DNA from: a virus
IMG/VR virus record: IMGVR_UViG_3300020005_000025
Location: 1-24,247 of that record
DNA: 24,247 bases
Strand: one strand, 5' to 3'
The stretch's first letter is position 1. Each line of letters begins with the position of its first letter. This document shows positions 20,710 to 24,247 of this stretch, in pieces. Both the position numbers and the translations under genes were made by a program. The notes under the pieces were generated by a model. The model made no database searches and was not told where the DNA came from. It was given only the letters and a program-made list of their open reading frames with translations.

Positions 20710-21407
20710 CGACCGACAAGAGAGAGGAGGAGCCGCGGGGGACGGGCGTCGCCGCGGTACCGCAGACCGCGCCGGCGCCCGACTCGGCGTCGCCCGAGTA
20801 CCGGCATCTCGACCTCATGTGGCGCCTCGCGCAACGCACGACGCACTCCGAGATGGTCCCGAAGGTCCTACGCGGTCGACCCGACGCCGCCCTCGCCGTG
20901 ATGGTCTACGGACACGAGCTCGGGCTCGCTCCGATGACATCGCTCCGTGAGGTCTACATCATCGAGGGGACGCCGTCGTGTTCGGCGAAACTCATGCGGG
21001 CGCTCATCTTCCGCGCCGGACACGCCCTCGTGTTCCGCGAGTCGACCCGCGAGCGATGCGTCCTCCACGGGACCCGCGCCGACGGTCTCGGCGAGGCGGT
21101 CGTCACGTGGACGGTCGACGACGCCCGCACGGCCGGACTCCTCGGGAAAGATGTCTGGAAAAAGTATCCGGCCGACATGCTCGTCGCCCGGGCGACGTCG
21201 CGGGTCGCCCGCCTCGTGTTCCCGGATGTGACGATCGGCTACACGCCCGAGGAGCTCCAGCGCGTCGACCTGTCCGGCGAGTACGACTATGTCGACGTCG
21301 GCGCCGAGGTCGACGTCGTCGACGATGGGACGCCGCTCGACCTCGACGAGGACCTCGAGCTCGACGAGGAGGACGCCGAGCTCGTCGACGAGGAACCGGC
21401 GACGTGA
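20706..21407 (+). CDS. recT: RecT-like single-strand annealing protein
   Basis: The product is 233 residues. RecT-family proteins anneal complementary strands in phage recombination and genome circularisation. Family-like segments are SEMVPKVLRGRPDAALAVMVYGHELGLAPMTSLREVYIIEGTPSCSAKLMRALIFRAGH and LGKDVWKKYPADMLVARATSRVARLVFPDV, the latter being the hallmark block of actinophage RecT proteins. The N-terminal ~40 residues are disordered and the C-terminus is a very acidic tail (DLDEDLELDEEDAELVDEE), as in many ssDNA-binding proteins. No RecE-like or other exonuclease is adjacent, so it may use host nucleases or act alone. Confidence 0.85.
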   Translation: MTTDKREEEPRGTGVAAVPQTAPAPDSASPEYRHLDLMWRLAQRTTHSEMVPKVLRGRPDAALAVMVYGHELGLAPMTSLREVYIIEGTPSCSAKLMRALIFRAGHALVFRESTRERCVLHGTRADGLGEAVVTWTVDDARTAGLLGKDVWKKYPADMLVARATSRVARLVFPDVTIGYTPEELQRVDLSGEYDYVDVGAEVDVVDDGTPLDLDEDLELDEEDAELVDEEPAT

Positions 21408-21610
21408 ACGATCGCCCGACCCATCTCGTCGCCCATCCCGGCGCCGACCGGACCATCTGCGGACTCCACTACCGCCGCGACGGACAGCGCGCCTACCCGC
21501 AGATGTGGGCCGCGTACGTCGAGCGCCGCCGCCGCTCGTACGCCGAACACGGACTCACACTCGTCCTGTGCGACGAGTGTGAGGCGGGCGCCGAGGGCGT
21601 GACGTCGTGA
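21404..21610 (+). CDS. Small zinc-binding phage protein
   Basis: The product is 68 residues from GTG 21404, overlapping the RecT stop. The layout THLVAHPGADRTICG...LVLCDECEAG (H7, H11, C19, then C57/C60) is a recurrent one in actinophage small proteins: a surface-strand HLV...ICG followed by a final CxxC, giving one zinc site. The helix between (YPQMWAAYVERRRRSYAEHG) is basic. Function is unknown; nucleic-acid or protein binding is likely. Confidence 0.7.
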   Translation: MNDRPTHLVAHPGADRTICGLHYRRDGQRAYPQMWAAYVERRRRSYAEHGLTLVLCDECEAGAEGVTS

Positions 21611-21732
21611 GCGGCGACCGGTGTCCGCACTGCGCCGGCGTCGTCGCGCCGGCGCGACGCGGCGGCGACCCGGTCGCGGCGTGGCGCGTCCACGAGGAGT
21701 CGTGTCCCGGAATCCGGCGGGTCGAGCGATGA
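21607..21732 (+). CDS. Very small zinc-ribbon protein
   Basis: The product is 41 residues from GTG 21607, overlapping both neighbours (GTGA upstream, ATGA downstream). It contains CPHCAGVVAPARR and then WRVHEESCPG, so C6, C9, H29 and C34 form one zinc finger of the C-x2-C...H-x4-C type. The finger takes up nearly the whole protein. Coupled overlaps at both ends and the intact motif support it despite its length. Confidence 0.6.
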   Translation: MSGDRCPHCAGVVAPARRGGDPVAAWRVHEESCPGIRRVER

Positions 21733-21923
21733 CGGACATATGTCCGCACTGCCTCGCCCTCCGGGCGATCCTCGAGGCGACGAACGAGCGCCTCGGACGA
21801 CCCGTCGACTCGTTCGACGGATGGGACGAGGAGATTCCGCGGGCGCAATTCCCGACGCTCGCCGACGTCGCCGGATGCGACTGCCGATGCCACGCGCATC
21901 TGAGGTTCGGACGCCATGCATAA
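21729..21923 (+). CDS. Small Cys/His-rich zinc-binding protein
   Basis: The product is 64 residues from ATG 21729. The start is MTDICPHCLALRAILEATNERLG and the end is ADVAGCDCRCHAHLRF, giving C5/C8 and a CDCRCHAH cluster, a probable zinc site closing a helical hairpin. This N-terminal CPHC helix plus C-terminal CxCxCH layout occurs in many actinobacterial phage early genes. It overlaps the next gene by eight bases. Its biological role is unknown. Confidence 0.68.
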   Translation: MTDICPHCLALRAILEATNERLGRPVDSFDGWDEEIPRAQFPTLADVAGCDCRCHAHLRFGRHA

Positions 21924-22416
21924 CCTCGGCGCCGAGCTCGACCGCGCCTATGCCGTCGTCCAGGCGATCGACAACCGCGAACCGATGTCGACGCCCGACC
22001 TCGTCGCCCTGTGGCTCGACGTCGACCATCTCGCCCGCGAGCTCGGACAGGTCCTCAAGCTCCTCCACGAGGACGCCTCGGACCGGGTGTTCACCGAGAT
22101 TCCGGATGTCTCGTGGACGTACACGAGCTCGGTCGGCGAGCCGGTACATCTGGCACGCGGGTACGCGGCGGAACGCTGGAGCGGATACGAGCTCGCCGAC
22201 CGCCTCGCCGTCGACGTCGTCGACCCGGAGACCGGCGAGCTCCTCCGCGCCGTCCCCGTCGAGGTCGTGCGCCGACACGTCCCGGGATGTGCGACGGCGG
22301 ACACGACGTCGAGCAAATGGCGCACGACCGGTCTCGCTGAGCTCGTCCCGGACTGGCGCCGCTACCGCTCACGCGACGAGGCGCCGCTCGTCCTGCGCCG
22401 TGGGGAGCGGCCGTGA
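21916..22416 (+). CDS. Hypothetical early protein
   Basis: The product is 166 residues from ATG 21916. The first ~60 residues form two helices (LGAELDRAYAVVQAIDNREP; DLVALWLDVDHLARELGQVLKLLHEDA). The rest is mixed alpha/beta with SWTYTSSVGEPVHLARGYAAERWSGYELADRLAVDVVDPETGELLRAVPVEVVRRHVPG and a short C-terminus. I recognise the general style of actinophage early proteins but no named family. No catalytic motif is evident. It lies between small zinc proteins and the methyltransferase. Confidence 0.7.
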   Translation: MHNLGAELDRAYAVVQAIDNREPMSTPDLVALWLDVDHLARELGQVLKLLHEDASDRVFTEIPDVSWTYTSSVGEPVHLARGYAAERWSGYELADRLAVDVVDPETGELLRAVPVEVVRRHVPGCATADTTSSKWRTTGLAELVPDWRRYRSRDEAPLVLRRGERP

Positions 22417-22598
22417 CGGTCCTCGACACTGCCGACCTCGCCGAGCGGGCGTGTCGTATCTGCGGCGCCGTCGTCGGCGACACCATCCGACATCGCCGAT
22501 GGCACCACGAGGAGGACGCCCGCGACGAGTCGACGCTGGAGGTTCTGCGCGCCCTCACATCGGACCTCGAGCGTCGGGCGAGCACGGAGGCGGAGTGA
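22413..22598 (+). CDS. Small zinc-finger protein
   Basis: The product is 61 residues from GTG 22413. ACRICGAVVGDTIRHRRWHHEED contains C14/C17 and histidines H27, H31 and H32, a C2H2-like finger with C-x2-C-x9-H spacing. An acidic helix (ESTLEVLRALTSDLERRAS) follows. Start and stop overlap neighbours by four bases. It may pair with the methyltransferase encoded next or act alone; the sequence does not say. Confidence 0.68.
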   Translation: MTVLDTADLAERACRICGAVVGDTIRHRRWHHEEDARDESTLEVLRALTSDLERRASTEAE

Positions 22599-23260
22599 GC
22601 GCGCCCCGTCTCCTCGACCTCGGATGCGGAGGAGGAGGCGGCGCCCTCGGCTACGCCCGCGCCGGGTTCGACGTGACGGGCGTCGACATCGTCCCGCAGT
22701 ACGAGTACCCGTTCCGGTTCGTCCTCGGCGACATGCTCACGGTCGAGCTCGACGGGTACGACGCGGTCCACGCCTCGCCGCCGTGCAAGCTCTGGACGGG
22801 CGCCCGCGGGGACCGTCACGCCGCCCGACTGTTCGAGCCACACGCCGACGTCCTGTCGCCGATGCTCGCCCGTCTCGCCGAGCTCGACGTCCCGTGGATC
22901 GTCGAGAATGTCCCGGGCGCGCCGATGCCGCCCGGGTCGCTCGTCCTGTGCGGTTCGTCGTTCGGGCTCGACGTTCGCCGGCATCGACTGTTCGCCTCGA
23001 ACGTCGAGCTCACCGCGCCGCCATGCGATCACGCGTCACAGGAGGCGGGACGGTTCCGCTCACTCGACTGGAGTCGGCATACCGCCGGGAAGCGGGACGC
23101 CGTCGTCGGCGTCCACGGTTCGCTCCAGTACGCCGGCGAGCTCGCCATCCGCCGGCGAGCAATGGGCATCGATTGGCTCTCGAACGATCGCCTCACGCAG
23201 GCGATCCCGCCGGCGTACACGGAGCATCTCGGGCGCCAGCTACGGGCGTACACGGGGTGA
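22595..23260 (+). CDS. Compact C5-cytosine DNA methyltransferase
   Basis: The product is 221 residues from GTG 22595. It transfers methyl from S-adenosylmethionine to cytosine in DNA. Motif I is LLDLGCGGGGGALGYARAGFDVTGVDI (6-32). Motif IV is ASPPC with nucleophile C64. Motif VI is WIVENVPGA (101-109), motif VIII is RRHRLF (128-133), and AIPPAYTEHLG (203-213) resembles motifs IX-X. The target-recognition part is very short (~60 residues) compared with bacterial enzymes, as in other phage versions. No matching restriction gene is seen, so it is probably an orphan that protects phage DNA from host restriction. Confidence 0.9.
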   Translation: MSAPRLLDLGCGGGGGALGYARAGFDVTGVDIVPQYEYPFRFVLGDMLTVELDGYDAVHASPPCKLWTGARGDRHAARLFEPHADVLSPMLARLAELDVPWIVENVPGAPMPPGSLVLCGSSFGLDVRRHRLFASNVELTAPPCDHASQEAGRFRSLDWSRHTAGKRDAVVGVHGSLQYAGELAIRRRAMGIDWLSNDRLTQAIPPAYTEHLGRQLRAYTG

Positions 23261-23264
23261 CCCG

Positions 23265-23429
23265 ATGCCGACGCTCCTCGTCTCCGACTGGTGGCACGAC
23301 CTCGAACGGCGCCGCCGGCGCCTCGTCTGTCGATGCGACGACCCGACGCCCGAGCTCGTCCGCCTGTTCGGATGCGTCCCGGTCGAGGGCGCCTACGAAT
23401 GCCGGCGATGCGGACGGAAGGTCGTGTGA
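23265..23429 (+). CDS. Small zinc-ribbon protein
   Basis: The product is 54 residues from ATG 23265, with GGGGTGA as a weak ribosome binding site. LVCRCDDP (C22, C24) and FGCVPVEGAYECRRCGRKVV (C37, C46, C49) give a C-terminal zinc ribbon. The N-terminus is a helix with two tryptophans and a basic run (SDWWHDLERRRRRL). The stop overlaps the start of the replication protein (TGATG). Phage proteins of this type are often linked with replication or transcription, but its function is not known. Confidence 0.65.
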   Translation: MPTLLVSDWWHDLERRRRRLVCRCDDPTPELVRLFGCVPVEGAYECRRCGRKVV

Positions 23430-23818
23430 TGGCCGGGACACAGTGGGTCCGCATCGACGCCGGGTATCTCCGTAACCCGAAGGTGCGCCGGGTCGGACGT
23501 GACGGCGCCCTCCTCCACCTGTCGGCGATCCTGTACCTCGGCGAGCATCGCATCGACTCGGGACTCCTCCCACCCGAGGCGCTCGACGTCATCACGCCGC
23601 CCGCCTACCTTCGCCGGCCGGACGCCACGATCGCCCGCCTCGTCAAGGCTGGACTGTGGCATCCCGACATGTCGGGAGGGTTCCTCGTCCACGACTACGA
23701 CGAGCTCAACGGCGAAGCATCCGAGGCGGCGCGGGATCGCTACCGTCGCGCTCGGGAACGGGCGCGCTCACGCCGGCGACGGGAGGCGGAGGAGACCGCG
23801 GACGAGGAGCGGTCGTGA
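23429..23818 (+). CDS. Replication initiator / replisome-organizer-like protein
   Basis: The product is 129 residues from ATG 23429. The start AGTQWVRIDAGYLRNPKVRRVGRDGALLHLSAILYLGEHRIDSGLLPPEALDVI, and then ATIARLVKAGLWHPDMSGGFLVHDYDELNGEASEA, is the winged-helix domain at the N-terminus of actinophage replication initiators. The basic tail (RYRRARERARSRRRREAEE) could bind DNA. Phages with this protein usually recruit the host DnaB helicase at a nearby origin. The version here lacks a long C-terminal loader domain. It directly precedes the repeat-rich, gene-free region 23819-23966, which supports a role at the origin. Confidence 0.8.
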   Translation: MAGTQWVRIDAGYLRNPKVRRVGRDGALLHLSAILYLGEHRIDSGLLPPEALDVITPPAYLRRPDATIARLVKAGLWHPDMSGGFLVHDYDELNGEASEAARDRYRRARERARSRRRREAEETADEERS

Positions 23819-23945
23819 CCGCGGTCCGACCGCGGTCGTTGGCGCGGTACGAACGAACGAACGAACGAACGCGGTATTACATGTCGCGAGATAGATCATC
23901 TGTACGCGACATGTCGGCGTGGTCCACAGAGCGGCCCACAGATCG
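23817..23945. other. Candidate replication origin: palindromes, tandem repeats and a long inverted repeat
   Basis: No gene is evident between 23819 and 23966. The stretch contains, in order: the palindrome GACCGCGGTC twice (23817-23826, 23828-23837); five tandem GAAC units (23851-23870); a perfect 10-base inverted repeat ACATGTCGCG/CGCGACATGT (23879-23888, 23905-23914) around a 16-base AT-rich centre; and two CCACAGA boxes (23923-23929, 23936-23942), the first within TGGTCCACA, one mismatch from the actinobacterial DnaA box. Placement right after the initiator gene fits a phage origin. A control region for the packaging operon is the main alternative. Confidence 0.55.
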
Positions 23946-23966
23946 GGAGGCGTACCGTTCCCGGGC

Positions 23967-24038
23967 ATGACGCCCGAGGAGCCGGAGCCGCAGACACCCG
24001 ACGCACCCGACACGCCCGAGGAGCCGGAGCCCGAGTGA
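23967..24038 (+). CDS. Tiny acidic Pro/Glu peptide gene
   Basis: The product is 23 residues from ATG 23967: two EEPEP units separated by a Thr/Pro/Asp stretch. It ends in a GAGTGA overlap with the next gene's GTG. The upstream CGGGAGGCG (23944-23952) is a possible ribosome binding site. Its composition resembles the tails of the proteins encoded at 5498 and 5611. It could be a leader peptide coupling translation of the next gene, or a small acidic protein. Evidence is limited to composition and overlap. Confidence 0.42.
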   Translation: MTPEEPEPQTPDAPDTPEEPEPE

Positions 24039-24202
24039 CCTCAGACGCCGAACGACCGCAGCTAGCCGGACCCGAGTACCCGCCCGGTGAAGGCGAGCTC
24101 CTCACCTCCGCCGACGCGGTATGGATCGGACACCTCGTGATGGAGATGCTCCGCACGGCGTCCCTCGTCGTCATCGCCGTCGCCCTCGTCGTCATCGCGT
24201 GA
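24035..24202 (+). CDS. Small single-helix membrane protein
   Basis: The product is 55 residues from GTG 24035. A polar, Pro-rich first half (TSDAERPQLAGPEYPPGEGELL) leads to a C-terminal hydrophobic helix (TASLVVIAVALVVIA, ~41-55) that reaches the last residue, so it is probably tail-anchored. The stop overlaps the next GTG at 24199, placing it in the transcript that leads to terminase. I recognise no family. A role near the membrane (replication anchoring, exclusion or lysis) is guesswork. Confidence 0.6.
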   Translation: MTSDAERPQLAGPEYPPGEGELLTSADAVWIGHLVMEMLRTASLVVIAVALVVIA

Positions 24203-24247
24203 CCGTCGACGACCCGTGGCCGCTACGACCGGTACTGCGCATCGGGC
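24199..24247 (+). CDS. 5' part of the gene that continues at position 1
   Basis: A GTG at 24199 overlaps the previous stop and opens a frame (VTVDDPWPLRPVLRIG) that runs off the right end. Joined to base 1 it continues without a stop and in frame to 239. See the entry at 1-239; together they would encode about 95 residues directly upstream of the terminase. Confidence 0.6.
   Translation, partial: MTVDDPWPLRPVLRIG

Noticed and set aside
19762-22598. Toxin-antitoxin pairs among the small early genes
   Set aside because: No recognisable toxin or antitoxin motifs; the paired overlaps are shared by nearly all genes in the operon.
16652-24247. Right part as an integrated prophage with attL at 16652
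   Set aside because: Genes left of the tRNA fragment are phage lysis and lsr2 genes, not host genes, and the packaging operon is contiguous through the window ends.
1-24247. Gene transfer agent or phage satellite
   Set aside because: It has its own full morphogenesis set plus integrase, attP, repressor and initiator, which fits an autonomous temperate phage.

Overview
This window reads as a complete, or nearly complete, genome of a small temperate siphophage of a high-GC actinobacterium. The evidence for the host group is the very high GC content, frequent GTG starts, a phage copy of Lsr2 (an actinobacterial nucleoid protein family) and an attachment core that matches the 3' half of a tRNA-Gly(GCC) gene. 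An open reading frame leaving the right end (from 24199) continues in frame into the left end (to 239). The sequence is therefore probably a circularly closed or circularly permuted genome of about 24.2 kb cut at an arbitrary point.

Left half (236-14927, + strand): a morphogenesis operon in classical order. It holds large terminase (with an apparently fused N-terminal HNH-like module), portal, prohead protease, HK97-fold major capsid protein, an acidic peptide, an Ig-like (IPT/TIG) protein, head-tail connectors, major tail protein, tape measure, one long minor tail protein carrying two inserted lectin-like (LamG/ConA) regions, short tail-associated proteins, and an amidase endolysin. A holin-like two-helix membrane protein follows (14930-15247). 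Most genes overlap by 1-4 bases and are probably translationally coupled.

Middle (15099-18699): a leftward operon begins with Lsr2 and a zinc-finger protein. It then runs through four short genes that each carry a copy of a repeated DNA element at the start, and its last gene is antisense to the holin-like gene. To its right lie attP, a small membrane protein and the tyrosine integrase (+), then an Xre-type repressor (-). Operator-like ACCCCGGT repeats occur both upstream of lsr2 and in the repressor/excisionase intergenic region.

Right half (18972-23818, + strand): a tightly coupled early operon. It holds excisionase/HTH, a lipoprotein with a lysozyme-like transglycosylase domain, seven small predicted zinc-binding proteins, an HNH endonuclease, a RecT-like annealing protein, a compact C5 cytosine methyltransferase, and a replisome-organizer-like protein. 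A repeat-rich, gene-free stretch follows (23819-23966) and is the best replication-origin candidate. Three small genes then lead across the window ends into the terminase. I could not identify a small terminase, tail assembly chaperones with a frameshift, or a polymerase, helicase or primase. If the genome is complete, it is very compact and depends heavily on the host replisome.
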